Assembly: GCA_007116075.1 (NCBI GenBank)
Contig: SKJE01000083.1
Location: 1 to 42,601 of the forward strand
DNA length: 42,601 nt
Origin: Spirochaetia bacterium
Lineage (GTDB): Bacteria > Spirochaetota > Spirochaetia > PWKH01
Direction of reading: 5' to 3'
The notes beneath the pieces were generated by a model. That model was not told the origin of the DNA. It saw only the letters and a list, made by a program, of their open reading frames with translations, and made no database searches. This document shows, piece by piece, positions 7,409 through 16,458 of the stretch (the first letter of the stretch is position 1; each line of letters begins with the position of its first letter). Position numbers and translations under genes: made by a program.

Positions 7409-7960
7409 ATGAAAATCATTCTGAATCAGGATGTGTATAACCTCGGCGAAGAGGGAGATGTTTGTGACGTCGCCAGAGGATATGCGAGAAATTACCTAGT
7501 GCCGAAGAAACTTGCGGTGGTGTTCAACAATGCCACTAAGGCTCAGTTTGAAAGCAGAAAAACAATTATAGAAGATAAGAAGGATTTTAAACGAAAGGAA
7601 GCTATGTCTCTTAAGGAACGTCTTGAGGATATCAGCTTGATCGTGAAGATGTCCGCTGGTGAATCAGGTAAGCTCTTTGGAGCGGTTACTTCAGCTACCA
7701 TTGCCGATGCTCTTGCCCGGGAGGGTGTTGAGGTCGAACGGAAAAAAATCGAAGTTCCCTCACATCATATTAAGATGGTCGGAACCTATCAGATTAAAGT
7801 ACGTCTCTATGAGCAGGAATCTGCGGAGCTGAAGGTGGTCATCGACAGTGACAGGAAGCAGGCGGAAAAGCCCGCTGAAGCTCCTAAGGCTGCTGCAAAG
7901 CAGGAACCAGTAAAGGCTGAAGAAACTGAAGAGACCGAAACACCACAGCAGGAAGCGTAA
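7409..7960 (+). CDS. rplI: 50S ribosomal protein L9 with Ala/Glu-rich tail
   Basis: 183 residues. The N-terminal rRNA-binding domain is clear (MKIILNQDVYNLGEEGDVCDVARGYARNYLVPKKLA), followed by the long connecting helix and the C-terminal domain (KLFGAVTSATIADAL, VPSHHIKMVGTYQIKVRLY). About 33 extra residues follow, rich in Ala, Glu, Lys and Pro (EKPAEAPKAAAKQEPVKAEE). L9 sits at the base of the L1 stalk and restrains frameshifting. AAGGAG lies 6 nt before the ATG. dnaB begins 2 nt after its stop. Confidence 0.96.
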   Translation: MKIILNQDVYNLGEEGDVCDVARGYARNYLVPKKLAVVFNNATKAQFESRKTIIEDKKDFKRKEAMSLKERLEDISLIVKMSAGESGKLFGAVTSATIADALAREGVEVERKKIEVPSHHIKMVGTYQIKVRLYEQESAELKVVIDSDRKQAEKPAEAPKAAAKQEPVKAEETEETETPQQEA

Positions 7961-7962
7961 CT

Positions 7963-9309
7963 ATGGAGAGCAGGATCACTGCAGGACGGGTGCCTCCACA
8001 TAATAACGATGCGGAGAAGGCTGTTCTCGGGGCGGTCATGCTTGATACTGAAGCCCTTGAGATAGTTCTTGACTATCTCAGGGCTGATGATTTTTACCGT
8101 GCAGCCCATCAGAAAATCTTTGAAATCATCATGCAGCTTGATGGTAATCACGATCCTCTGGATATTATCACCGTCACTGATATGCTGAAACGTGAACAGG
8201 CACTTGATGCCTGCGGTGGTACATCCTATATCTCTGAACTTACCTCCAGTGTTCCCTCCAGTGCAAACGTAGGATACTATGCTCAGATCGTGCAGAGTGC
8301 CAGTGTAAAACGGAGGCTTATCAGGGCATCCTCAAAAATAATGGAGCAGTCCTACAGTGACATTGAAGATCACAAGGAAATCCTGGCGGATGCAGAGAAA
8401 CTTATCTTCGATATCCTTGAGGGAAATCAAGTAAAGGGTGGTTACCGCACCAGCATAGACGTCATAAATGAAACGATCAATATGATTGAGAAACTCTATC
8501 AGGCAGGCGGTGACTATACCGGTGTGCCCAGCGGGTTTCCCGAACTGGATAAAATGACCAGTGGTTTTCAGCCCTCTGACTTCATCGTAATTGGTGCCCG
8601 ACCATCGGTAGGAAAGACCGCCTTTGCACTTTCAATTGTGAATTACATGGCCCTGAAGAAAATTCCCGTCGGGTTCTTTACCCTGGAAATGGCGGGCAGA
8701 TCGGTGATGCAGCGGCTGCTCTCAATGGAGTCGAGAATCGATCTGCAGAAAATCCGCAGTGGCCTGCTGAAGCATTCGCACTTTCACAGCCTCACCGAGG
8801 CAGCGGCCCGGCTCTATGAAGCCCCCCTGTTTATTGACGACACGCCGAATATTAAGCTTCTTGACCTTCGTGCCCAGGCAAGGAGGATGAAGAAGAATGA
8901 GCAAGTGCAGGCAATATTTATCGATTATATTGGTCTTGTTGAACCTGAAGTAAGAGGAAATGTTCCCCGCCATGAACAGGTTGCAATAGTTTCACGGTCT
9001 TTGAAGGCGCTTGCCCGGGAACTCGATATTCCGGTAATCTGCCTCTCCCAGGTGGGACGGCAGTCTGAGGGAAAGGAACCTAACCTGGCGGACCTGCGTG
9101 AGTCCGGTTCTATTGAACAGGATGCCGATGTGGTGCTCTTTATCCATCGAGATCGTGGTGAAGGCGACCAGGAGCAGGAGGATACAAAGCGGCTGTTAGA
9201 GACCGATGTGATTCTTGCAAAACAGAGAAACGGTCCTGTGGGACACTTTAAACTCGGATTTAATAAACGCTACACGCGGTTTGAATCCCTTACCCGGGGC
9301 GATTATTAA
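7963..9309 (+). CDS. dnaB: Replicative DNA helicase DnaB
   Basis: 448 residues. The N-terminal domain (VPPHNNDAEKAVLGAVMLD) is followed by the RecA-like helicase domain. Walker A is GARPSVGKTAFAL at about 211-221; the Walker B region is VQAIFIDYIGLV; then LSQVGRQSEGKEPNLADLRESGSIEQDADVV and the C-terminal KQRNGPVG-HFKLGFNKRYTRFE. It is the hexameric helicase of the replication fork. It follows rplI by 2 nt as the last gene of the rpsF operon. Its stop overlaps the stop of the convergent rseP by 4 nt. No intein is present. Confidence 0.97.
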   Translation: MESRITAGRVPPHNNDAEKAVLGAVMLDTEALEIVLDYLRADDFYRAAHQKIFEIIMQLDGNHDPLDIITVTDMLKREQALDACGGTSYISELTSSVPSSANVGYYAQIVQSASVKRRLIRASSKIMEQSYSDIEDHKEILADAEKLIFDILEGNQVKGGYRTSIDVINETINMIEKLYQAGGDYTGVPSGFPELDKMTSGFQPSDFIVIGARPSVGKTAFALSIVNYMALKKIPVGFFTLEMAGRSVMQRLLSMESRIDLQKIRSGLLKHSHFHSLTEAAARLYEAPLFIDDTPNIKLLDLRAQARRMKKNEQVQAIFIDYIGLVEPEVRGNVPRHEQVAIVSRSLKALARELDIPVICLSQVGRQSEGKEPNLADLRESGSIEQDADVVLFIHRDRGEGDQEQEDTKRLLETDVILAKQRNGPVGHFKLGFNKRYTRFESLTRGDY

Positions 9310-10679
9310 CCTCCCCGGGCAAAGAAGCTGATATCATTCATGAGGGTCAGCAGAAAGATGAACATGATCAGTGAAAACCCAATCATCTGAAGTATATAGT
9401 ATTTCCTTGGACTAATCATTTTCCCCCGTATCGCCTCATAGAGTGAGATGAGAATCTGTCCTCCGTCGAGTGCCGGTATCGGCAGGAGATTGGCGAAGGT
9501 GAGGGCAATACTGATAAATCCGATGAGCCTAAAGAGGGTAATTATCCCCTGCCTGAACCCAGCCGAAAACCCCTGTGATGTGATATCTCCCATAAGATAG
9601 GTGATTCTCAAGGGGCCTGCTACGGCATCGGAGGTATCAACGCTTCCCGAGAAAAGCATACCGATTCCCTTGATGGTAAGTACAAAGGTCTCAAAGGATT
9701 CAGCTATGCCGGGCCCGATAGCCTGGAAGAAATTGTAGTCCGGTGTCTGCCTCTCGACCAGCTGAAATGAAAAGTCCGGCTGGAGCAAACCCTGCTGGTT
9801 ATAGCGGGGGATGTAGGTCATGGTAATGGTGCTCTGGCCCCTCTGTACTTTCAGTTCTGAGGATCCCGGCGTCGAGGCGAAGGCACGGTAGAGCTCAATC
9901 GAGTGGTTCACTGGAGTGCTGTCCACAGCAGTGATCCGATCTCCTGGCTTCAGCCCTGCTGATGCCGCTGAGCCATCCGGCTGCACATGGGATATCACCG
10001 GTTCAATATAGGGTCCAACCCCAAGGTATCCTGTTCCGGTGGAACGATTGATCCGTGGAACAGCTGTTATGGACAGAACGTTTCCATCCCGTACTGCAGT
10101 AATCTCAAGGGATATCTCCGGCTGAGCAGATATGATCTGCTGGAGATCTGAGAAGGTCTCTACTGGTTCTCCCTGGATGGAACGGATGTAGTCTCCTGTC
10201 TGCAGTCCGGCTTGAGCTGCAGGTGATAGATCCTCTGAGCCGTATATGTCCGGATAATCGCTTGTGATGATGATCCTGTTCTCGTAGGTCTGGTAACTGT
10301 ATCCAATCCACCATACACCGGTAAACAGCATCACTGCCAGCAGAAAGGTGAATACCGGCCCTGCAAGAAATGTTGCCACCCGCTTTAACGGGGACGCATA
10401 GAAGAGCGATCCCGCTGAGGGGGTAAAGGAATCAAGTTTGGCACTGAGGGCTTGGCGGAATTCCTCCTCACCCTTCATCCTGCAGTAGCCGCCCATGGGA
10501 AAGATATTGATACGGTACTCAGTCTCACCCCTGGTAAAGGAAAAGATCTTTTTACCCCACCCAATGGCGAAGGCCTCCACAGTGATACCGAAGTACTTTG
10601 CCACCAGGAAATGACCCAGTTCATGAATGAAAATGATAATGCCGAGTCCTATGAGTCCAATGAAAATAGTAGTTATCAT
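9306..10679 (-). CDS. rseP: Site-2 intramembrane metalloprotease RseP
   Basis: 457 residues. The zinc motif HELGH is at residues 19-23 in the first membrane helix, and NLLPIPALDGGQ in the last third supplies the third zinc ligand. Between them are a membrane segment and two PDZ-like domains (AAQAGLQTGDYIRSIQGEPV and AASAGLKPGDRITAVDSTPV). RseP enzymes cut anti-sigma factors or signal peptides inside the inner membrane. The ATG overlaps the dxr stop (ATGA), so translation is probably coupled. It is the last gene of the long minus-strand operon that includes rpsB, uppS, cdsA and dxr. Confidence 0.95.
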   Translation of the reverse strand: MITTIFIGLIGLGIIIFIHELGHFLVAKYFGITVEAFAIGWGKKIFSFTRGETEYRINIFPMGGYCRMKGEEEFRQALSAKLDSFTPSAGSLFYASPLKRVATFLAGPVFTFLLAVMLFTGVWWIGYSYQTYENRIIITSDYPDIYGSEDLSPAAQAGLQTGDYIRSIQGEPVETFSDLQQIISAQPEISLEITAVRDGNVLSITAVPRINRSTGTGYLGVGPYIEPVISHVQPDGSAASAGLKPGDRITAVDSTPVNHSIELYRAFASTPGSSELKVQRGQSTITMTYIPRYNQQGLLQPDFSFQLVERQTPDYNFFQAIGPGIAESFETFVLTIKGIGMLFSGSVDTSDAVAGPLRITYLMGDITSQGFSAGFRQGIITLFRLIGFISIALTFANLLPIPALDGGQILISLYEAIRGKMISPRKYYILQMIGFSLIMFIFLLTLMNDISFFARGG

Positions 10680-11797
10680 ATGCGTTGTATTGCTTCATCC
10701 GCTGCGGAACGGGCCGCACGGTCGATTTCCAGTACCTCATCAAAACTGCTGACCCTTCCAGGCCACTGTTTTGTCAGTGCATCTCCCACAAGCCGGGAGA
10801 TATCGGTAAATGTGATAAAACGATTAAGAAACGCTCCCACCGCCTGTTCATTGACCGCATTATAGACAATAGGAAGCGCACTGGAACCTTCCAGACAGGT
10901 AAAAGCATATGAGAGCATAGGGAAACGCTTATAGTCGGGTTCTTCAAAGGTTAATGATTTCCCAGCAAGAGTGAAGGGTGCAATGCATGAGTCTACCACG
11001 TCGGGGTAGGTGAGTGCATTGAGAATAGGGATCTTCATACTTGTAGCGCTGATCTGTGCATAGAGAGATCCCTCGCGGGTTTCAATTAATGAATGCACAA
11101 GGCTTTGTGGATGAACCACAACAGAGATATCCCTGCTGTTCATACGGAAAAAATGGGAGGTTTCTATGACCTCAAGGCCTTTATTGGCCAACGTGGCTGA
11201 ATCGATAGTAATTTTTGGTCCCATCTTCCAGGTTGGATGGTGCAGGGCTTCTTCAGGTGTTATCTGGGAAAAACGGTGTTCCGGTACATTCCTGAAGGGT
11301 CCTCCGGAGGCGGTCAGGATAACTTTACTGATAATCCGTCGGGGTGTATGATCCATCAACTGAAAAATCGCTGAATGTTCCGAATCCACCGGAACGATGG
11401 TCCGTCCGTGGTGGCGGGCAAGGTCAAAGAGCAGACTTCCAGCCATTACCACCGACTCCTTGTTTGCCAGGGCCAGATCCTTTCCATGTTTCAATGAAGC
11501 AATAGAATAGTTCAGCCCGGATGCGCCGGTGATGCCATGGAGCACCATGTCTGCGTCGGTCTCTTTGATCATATCGATGAGTCCGCTCTGACCGCAGTAG
11601 TCAGCATCGGGATGCTCTGCTCCGGTCAATGCGGTCACCGCCTCAGGATAGGAAGCTGCAACCTTGAACAGGTTATCGACATTTCTATGGGCAGAGAGTC
11701 CTACGACTTCAAAGAGTTCGGGGTGTTCGCTAATAATGCTCAATGCAGTGGTACCGATGGATCCAGTGCAGCCAAGGATAATCAATCGTTTTTTCAT
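10676..11797 (-). CDS. dxr: 1-deoxy-D-xylulose 5-phosphate reductoisomerase
   Basis: 373 residues from ATG 11797, one base after the cdsA stop. Longer in-frame starts run into cdsA and add non-homologous residues. The NADPH loop LGCTGSIGTTAL is at 7-18, with LANKES, PVDSEHSAIFQ and KMGPKITIDSATLANKGLEVIE marking the metal- and substrate-binding regions. It converts DXP to MEP in the non-mevalonate isoprenoid pathway, feeding undecaprenyl phosphate made by the nearby uppS. The order uppS-cdsA-dxr-rseP is widely conserved. Confidence 0.96.
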   Translation of the reverse strand: MKKRLIILGCTGSIGTTALSIISEHPELFEVVGLSAHRNVDNLFKVAASYPEAVTALTGAEHPDADYCGQSGLIDMIKETDADMVLHGITGASGLNYSIASLKHGKDLALANKESVVMAGSLLFDLARHHGRTIVPVDSEHSAIFQLMDHTPRRIISKVILTASGGPFRNVPEHRFSQITPEEALHHPTWKMGPKITIDSATLANKGLEVIETSHFFRMNSRDISVVVHPQSLVHSLIETREGSLYAQISATSMKIPILNALTYPDVVDSCIAPFTLAGKSLTFEEPDYKRFPMLSYAFTCLEGSSALPIVYNAVNEQAVGAFLNRFITFTDISRLVGDALTKQWPGRVSSFDEVLEIDRAARSAADEAIQRI

Positions 11798-11798
11798 G

Positions 11799-12656
11799 TC
11801 AGCGTACCATATACCATATATAGACCAGGTAGTAGTATACGGGTGCGGCAAAAACTATTGAATCGATCGTATCAAGGATGCCGCCCCGGCCGGGCATTAA
11901 GTGTCCCGAATCTTTTACCTGTACCGAACGTTTCAGAACGGACTCAAAGAGATCCCCGACAATAGAAGCAAGGGACACCAAGCCTCCCAGCAGGATCATG
12001 TGCCACCACTGAAAGGGGGGAAGGGATGTGCGGAACAGTGATGCATAGCTTAGAGCTATGAGCATGGTCATGCATATTCCCCCAATAAATCCGGCGATGC
12101 TCTTGTTGGGACTCGCCTTCACAATGCCGCGGCTTGTCTTTCCGAACATCATGCCGAATACATAGGCAAAGACATCGGTAGAGAACACCAGCAGGAAAAA
12201 GAACATGTACAAGTGTGAAGCATGTTCAAATTGTGCGAAATAGACTACATAGGGAGTAAACAACCCGGGATAAACGAGCATGAAAAGGATCATCACCGAC
12301 CGTGTGAGGGAATTGGTGAAATTGTCCCGTAGACCCTGAAAAATCTCCAAGGATAAAATAAAGAGTATCAGCAGTACCAAAACCGTCCAGATGACCGAAA
12401 AGGTGGGCATGAAAAATAAAGAAAGGTATGCCGTAATGGGAAATATGCCGCTGATCCAGAAGGGGACCGGAAGGGTGAGCCCCATTTTTTGTTCAAGGAG
12501 AAATTTCATCTCCCTGGCGCCTGAGAGTGTAAAAAACATGACCACCAGGAAAAAAAGCGCATGATGATAATGGGGAAAATAGAAGATCGACAATAATACC
12601 AGAGGTACTCCAATCAGGGTGACCGCTATTCGTTGGAAGATTTTCTTTTTATTCAT
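11799..12656 (-). CDS. cdsA: Phosphatidate cytidylyltransferase
   Basis: 285 residues, hydrophobic throughout, with about eight membrane segments. The CDP-DAG synthase signature is near the C-terminus (LKRSVQVKDSGHLMPGRGG, then ILDTIDSIVFAAP). It forms CDP-diacylglycerol from phosphatidate and CTP, the entry step to phospholipids. The ATG overlaps the end of uppS by 8 nt (ATGAATAA). Confidence 0.94.
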   Translation of the reverse strand: MNKKKIFQRIAVTLIGVPLVLLSIFYFPHYHHALFFLVVMFFTLSGAREMKFLLEQKMGLTLPVPFWISGIFPITAYLSLFFMPTFSVIWTVLVLLILFILSLEIFQGLRDNFTNSLTRSVMILFMLVYPGLFTPYVVYFAQFEHASHLYMFFFLLVFSTDVFAYVFGMMFGKTSRGIVKASPNKSIAGFIGGICMTMLIALSYASLFRTSLPPFQWWHMILLGGLVSLASIVGDLFESVLKRSVQVKDSGHLMPGRGGILDTIDSIVFAAPVYYYLVYIWYMVR

Positions 12657-13383
12657 TGTTTAAGCCCCCGAAGGTGCGTTTACGTTCCAGATAGTCCAGC
12701 AGGCAGGCCTTTACGGTCTCTTCATCCCAGTCAGGCCAGCAGCTCGGGTGAAAGCAGTACTCTGCATAGGCTCCCTGCCAGAGCAGGAAATTGCTGAGAC
12801 GCCGTTCCCCGGCTGAACGGAGTATAAGTTCCGGATCATCCATGCCTGCTGTGTCCAGGAAAGAAGAGAATTCCTCCTGGCTGATTTCATCCAGACGGGT
12901 TCCTTCACTATGCAGCTCAGCCAGCTTTTTCGCTGCCCGGAACAGTTCATCCCTGCTGCCGTAGTTGACTGCAAGATTTACCTGCAGTCCATGATGTTCA
13001 CGGGTAAGCTCAGCTGTCTGATCAAGCAGGTCTAGCACCGTATCGGGCAGGTTGTCCCGCCGACCGATATGGCATACCCGTATATCGTGTTCCTGGTAGA
13101 AGGGAAGTTCCTTAAGCAGATATTTTGAAATAAGACCCATGAGGTAAGAAACCTCCTGCTTAGGACGTTTCCAGTTCTCTGTAGAGAAGGTATAGAGTGT
13201 GACATATCGAATGCTGGGTATACCAGCGAGATAGGCGATCACCCGTTTTGCAGCTTTCAATCCCTCAAGATGTCCCTTAGAACGAGGCAGGCCGCGGCGA
13301 CGTGCCCAGCGGCCGTTTCCGTCCATAATAATGCCGATATGGCGGGGGAGATGCTCTTGGTGATTGAACTGCATGGTTGCCAC
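12649..13383 (-). CDS. uppS: Undecaprenyl diphosphate synthase (cis-prenyltransferase)
   Basis: 244 residues from GTG 13383, three bases after the frr stop. The catalytic loop MDGNGRWARRRGLPRSKGH (Asp21) is at residues 20-38, followed by YTFSTENWKRP and, near the C-terminus, DPELILRSAGERRLSNFLLWQ-AYAE. It condenses isopentenyl diphosphates into the C55 carrier for peptidoglycan and glycan export. An ATG three codons in is an alternative start and would not change the domain. Confidence 0.95.
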   Translation of the reverse strand: MATMQFNHQEHLPRHIGIIMDGNGRWARRRGLPRSKGHLEGLKAAKRVIAYLAGIPSIRYVTLYTFSTENWKRPKQEVSYLMGLISKYLLKELPFYQEHDIRVCHIGRRDNLPDTVLDLLDQTAELTREHHGLQVNLAVNYGSRDELFRAAKKLAELHSEGTRLDEISQEEFSSFLDTAGMDDPELILRSAGERRLSNFLLWQGAYAEYCFHPSCWPDWDEETVKACLLDYLERKRTFGGLNNE

Positions 13384-13386
13384 CAG

Positions 13387-13941
13387 CTACACTTCCAGGA
13401 TTTCAGTTTCTTTTTTGCTCAGCATTTCATCGACCTGTTTCACATAGCCGTCAATGAGTTCCTGGATCTTGGTGGTGGCAAGTTTCAGGTCATCTTCACT
13501 GATTTCCTTGGCCTTTTCAAGTTTCTTTAAATCTTCATTGCCGTCTCTTCGGACATTTCGCAGGGATACTTTGCTCTGCTCGGCAATCTGTTTAGCGTGC
13601 TTTACCAGATCCTTCCTCCGATCTTCAGTCAAAGGTGGAATATTTATTCTGATGATACGCCCGTCACTATTTGGGTTCAGGGAGAGTTCAGACTTCTGTA
13701 TAGCACGTTCAATCTCATTGAGCAGTCCCTTGTCCCATGGCTGAATCACCACGAGTCTTGCCTCAGGAACGGAGACACTTGCTACCTGAGAGAGGGGAGT
13801 CTCCTGACCGTAGTAGTTTACCCGTATCTTCTCAAACATCCCCGCAGAGGCGCGTCCAGTCCTGAGGGATTGAAAATCGTGCTCAAGGGTCTTGAGGGTT
13901 TTTTTCATTTTTTCTTCAGTACGTGTTAGTACTTCATTCAT
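13387..13941 (-). CDS. frr: Ribosome recycling factor
   Basis: 184 residues from ATG 13941, which has AAGGAG 8 nt upstream; a GTG three codons earlier overlaps that site and was rejected. Sequence is typical of the family: TLEHDFQSLRTGRASAGMFEKIRVNYYG, LVVIQPWDKGLLNEIERAI, IRINIPPLTEDRRKDLVKHAK. It splits post-termination ribosomes together with an EF-G, and two EF-G-type genes are present at 36803-41058. pyrH, which usually sits between tsf and frr, is absent here. Confidence 0.96.
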   Translation of the reverse strand: MNEVLTRTEEKMKKTLKTLEHDFQSLRTGRASAGMFEKIRVNYYGQETPLSQVASVSVPEARLVVIQPWDKGLLNEIERAIQKSELSLNPNSDGRIIRINIPPLTEDRRKDLVKHAKQIAEQSKVSLRNVRRDGNEDLKKLEKAKEISEDDLKLATTKIQELIDGYVKQVDEMLSKKETEILEV

Positions 13942-13963
13942 AATCAGCACTCCTTATCGTAAA

Positions 13964-13994
13964 GCAGGTACTGAACCTTCTGGCCAGTACCTGC
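13964..13994 (-). promoter_or_regulatory. 10-bp hairpin between tsf and frr
   Basis: GCAGGTACTG (13964-13973) and CAGTACCTGC (13985-13994) form a perfect 10-bp stem with an 11-nt loop, in the 73-nt gap between the tsf stop and the frr start. No U tract follows on the minus strand, so a classic terminator is unlikely. An RNA-processing site or mRNA-stabilising hairpin is possible. Confidence 0.6.
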
Positions 13995-14014
13995 AGATAC
14001 AGTTTAAAGAATTA

Positions 14015-14860
14015 TTACACTTCTTCTCCGACCTTGTAGTAAAAATATCCAACAAGGTCGATCTTAGCTCCCTTCTGCTTGCCGAGATCAGCAAGCACCT
14101 GGGCAACGTCTCTCTTGTCATCCTTTACAAAGGGCTGCTGAAGAAAGCAGATTTCTGAGTAGTGCTTGTTTATTTTTCCCTTTACGATATTGTCAACAAC
14201 CTGGGGAGGTTTGCCGAGGGCTGCAACCTGATTGCGGAAGATCTCCTCCTGTTCAGCCATATATGCAGGATCAACATCAGTGCTGTCCAAGTAGGGGGGA
14301 TTATGAAATGCCGCATGGAGTGCACAGTCAAATGTGGTTCCCTGGACATCCTCATCCTTGAACACAGCGGGGTTGTCGCTCTTAAATTTTACCAGTACTC
14401 CCAGAGATCCCTCTCCATGGATATACTGGGTTACATATTCATCTTCTGCGATATCTGTAGTGATAAACCGCTTGATGCCCATGTTCTCCTTTATCCTACT
14501 GATAAGGGTATCCATCCTGTCCGCAATTGCAGGATCATCAACTTTGGTGATGCCCTTTTCAATTACCTCTTTCACCATGGAATGACCAAGCTCAATAAAA
14601 TCCTTGTTTCGTGCAACAAAGTCAGTCTCACAGAACAGTTCAAGCATTCCTGCCTTGCTGTCAGTCACCAGGGTGGTCACAATACCGTTATTGGTTGCCT
14701 TATGACTCCTCTTGGCAGCTGCTGCAAGACCGAGCTCCTTGAGTTTCTTTTCAGCTTTTGCTGTATCACCGCCGGCTTCTATGAGGGCTTTTTTGCAGTC
14801 AAGCATACCCGCACCGGTCATATCTCGTAGTTTTTTTACGTCACTGGCTTTAATATCCAC
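14015..14860 (-). CDS. tsf: Elongation factor Ts
   Basis: 281 residues from GTG 14860, with AAGGAG 6 nt upstream. The N-terminal signature KKLRDMTGAGMLDCKKALIEAGGD is followed by GLAAAAKRSHKATNNG and the core with ETDFVARNKDF. It exchanges GDP for GTP on EF-Tu. It sits 30 nt after rpsB as in most bacteria. Confidence 0.96.
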   Translation of the reverse strand: MDIKASDVKKLRDMTGAGMLDCKKALIEAGGDTAKAEKKLKELGLAAAAKRSHKATNNGIVTTLVTDSKAGMLELFCETDFVARNKDFIELGHSMVKEVIEKGITKVDDPAIADRMDTLISRIKENMGIKRFITTDIAEDEYVTQYIHGEGSLGVLVKFKSDNPAVFKDEDVQGTTFDCALHAAFHNPPYLDSTDVDPAYMAEQEEIFRNQVAALGKPPQVVDNIVKGKINKHYSEICFLQQPFVKDDKRDVAQVLADLGKQKGAKIDLVGYFYYKVGEEV

Positions 14861-14890
14861 ATTCAGCTCCTTACGCTATGTAATGTTTTT

Positions 14891-15787
14891 TTATTCTTCG
14901 TAGAGTACTTCTTCATCTACCAGGTTAGTGGGTTCATTAAGCTCTTTAGCCCGAACTTTTTCAGGATCAACTGCTACTGCTACTGATTCTTCTTCTTCTT
15001 CTTCGAAGTCCTCTTCAATTTCTTCTGGTACCTTCTTCCCGGCATTTTTATCACCGATAAATTCTTCAGAGTCTTCATCAAGGGTCTCGATGAACTCAAT
15101 ACCAACTTCGTTATCAGCATCAACGACTGCATTGGCCATAATCTCTGCAAAGAGAGAAATAGCACGGATTGCATCATCATTGCCGGGTATGGGATAATCA
15201 ATATGGGTGGGGTCACAGTTTGTATCAACTACAGCAATAACCGGAATACCGAGCCGTTTTGCTTCAGCAACGGCGATGGTCTCTTTCCTGGTATCAATTA
15301 CAAACATGATTCCCGGAACATCCTTCATGTCCTTGATTCCACCGAGGTTCTTCTCAAGCCGTGACTTTTCACGGTTCAGCTTTGCAACCTCTTTCTTAGT
15401 AAGACTTTCGAAGGTTCCATCAATTTCCATCTTCTCGATTTTCTTAAGGCGATGGATAGATTTTTTAATAGTTGAGAAATTGGTAAGCATTCCGCCAAGC
15501 CAGCGAAAATTAACGTAGGGCATGCCGCATCGCTGGGCTTCCCGTTCAACTGCTAACTGGGCCTGTTTTTTAGTGCCCACAAAGAGCACTGGTTTACCCT
15601 GCTTAACCACTTCACGGACAGCCGAGTAGGCCTCCTTAATCGAAACGATGGTTTTTTGCAGGTCAATAATATGAATCCCGTTACGTTCAGAAAAGATGAA
15701 ACGCTTCATCTTGGGATTCCAACGTTTGGTCTGATGACCAAAATGTACGCCTGATTCTAGCAGGCTTTTCATAGTTACTACCGCCAA
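14891..15787 (-). CDS. rpsB: 30S ribosomal protein S2 with acidic C-terminal tail
   Basis: 298 residues. The start is TTG at 15787, supported by AGGAGG 6 nt upstream and by the usual S2 N-terminus ([20 protein letters not shown]); the ATG five codons later is too far from the ribosome-binding site. The core ends near residue 230. About 65 further residues include a Glu-rich stretch ([13 protein letters not shown]) and end [10 protein letters not shown]2 binds the back of the 30S head and is needed for S1 docking in many bacteria. An unusually long acidic tail is shared in style with S6 in this window. Confidence 0.96.
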   Translation of the reverse strand: MAVVTMKSLLESGVHFGHQTKRWNPKMKRFIFSERNGIHIIDLQKTIVSIKEAYSAVREVVKQGKPVLFVGTKKQAQLAVEREAQRCGMPYVNFRWLGGMLTNFSTIKKSIHRLKKIEKMEIDGTFESLTKKEVAKLNREKSRLEKNLGGIKDMKDVPGIMFVIDTRKETIAVAEAKRLGIPVIAVVDTNCDPTHIDYPIPGNDDAIRAISLFAEIMANAVVDADNEVGIEFIETLDEDSEEFIGDKNAGKKVPEEIEEDFEEEEEESVAVAVDPEKVRAKELNEPTNLVDEEVLYEE

Positions 15788-15802
15788 GGTAATCCTCCTG
15801 AT

Positions 15803-15829
15803 GCATGCCCCATCTAGATAGGGTCATGC
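15803..15829 (-). promoter_or_regulatory. Leader hairpin upstream of rpsB
   Basis: GCATGCCCCATC (15803-15814) can pair with GATAGGGTCATGC (15817-15829) with one bulged base, giving about a 12-bp stem with a tiny loop. It ends 9-10 nt before the AGGAGG of rpsB. A stable structure so close to the ribosome-binding site could be the S2 autoregulatory element, but no match to a described S2 leader class can be shown here. Confidence 0.55.
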
Positions 15830-15844
15830 TCCTTCTCTCTATCT

Positions 15845-15859
15845 CGCTGCATTGCAGCG
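15845..15859 (-). promoter_or_regulatory. Short GC-rich hairpin after maf
   Basis: CGCTGC-ATT-GCAGCG (15845-15859) is a perfect 6-bp stem with a 3-nt loop, 6-20 nt after the maf stop on the minus strand. No T tract follows. It may be a weak terminator or part of the rpsB leader. Confidence 0.4.
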
Positions 15860-15864
15860 GAAAT

Positions 15865-16458
15865 TCAGGGCCCCTTCACAACGTGGGGGTATACCTGTAC
15901 TCGTATAATGCCAAAAATTTCCTCTATTGGCAACCCCACAATATTCCAAAAAGACCCTTGTATGTCCCGGACAAAAAGACCTCCACGTCCCTGAATCCGG
16001 TAAGCCCCAGCTGCATGCTCCCATTCACCACTGTCGAGATATGCATCAATTTCGTCTTGTGAAAGATCATGGAAGGTGACTTCAGTGACCGCAGAACCGA
16101 TATGCACCTCCTCTGTAGAGGGGAGGTGTACAGCATATCCGGTGACTACCCGATGAACAGCGCCTGAGAGGGATGTGAGATACCCTGAAGCCTCTTTTCG
16201 GCTTTCAGCTTTGCCGATGATCTGTTCACCTAGGGTCACCACGGTGTCGGCGGCAAGGATTATACCTCTTCCTGCATGAGGATGCTCCTTCAGGCAGGCA
16301 GCGAGCTTACGCCGTGCAAGAAGTCGGGTAAGTGATTTCGGATCTGTTTCGCTGCTTGATTCATCGGCATGAGTCGGCAGCTGCATGCAGGATATACCGA
16401 GCTGGCACAGCAGGGCATATCGTGCAGGACTTGCTGAGGCAAGGGTCAGTTCAATCAC
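15865..16458 (-). CDS. maf: Maf-family nucleotide pyrophosphatase
   Basis: 197 residues from GTG 16458, which overlaps the ABC-F stop as GTGA and has AGGAGG 4 nt upstream; an ATG six codons earlier has no ribosome-binding site. The sequence has LTLASASPARYALL at the start, IILAADTVV in the middle and GAYRIQGRGGLFVRDIQGSFWNIVGLP near the C-terminus, all typical of Maf. Family members hydrolyse non-canonical or modified NTPs (dTTP/UTP or m7GTP types). Which substrate this one prefers cannot be told. Confidence 0.88.
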   Translation of the reverse strand: MIELTLASASPARYALLCQLGISCMQLPTHADESSSETDPKSLTRLLARRKLAACLKEHPHAGRGIILAADTVVTLGEQIIGKAESRKEASGYLTSLSGAVHRVVTGYAVHLPSTEEVHIGSAVTEVTFHDLSQDEIDAYLDSGEWEHAAGAYRIQGRGGLFVRDIQGSFWNIVGLPIEEIFGIIRVQVYPHVVKGP

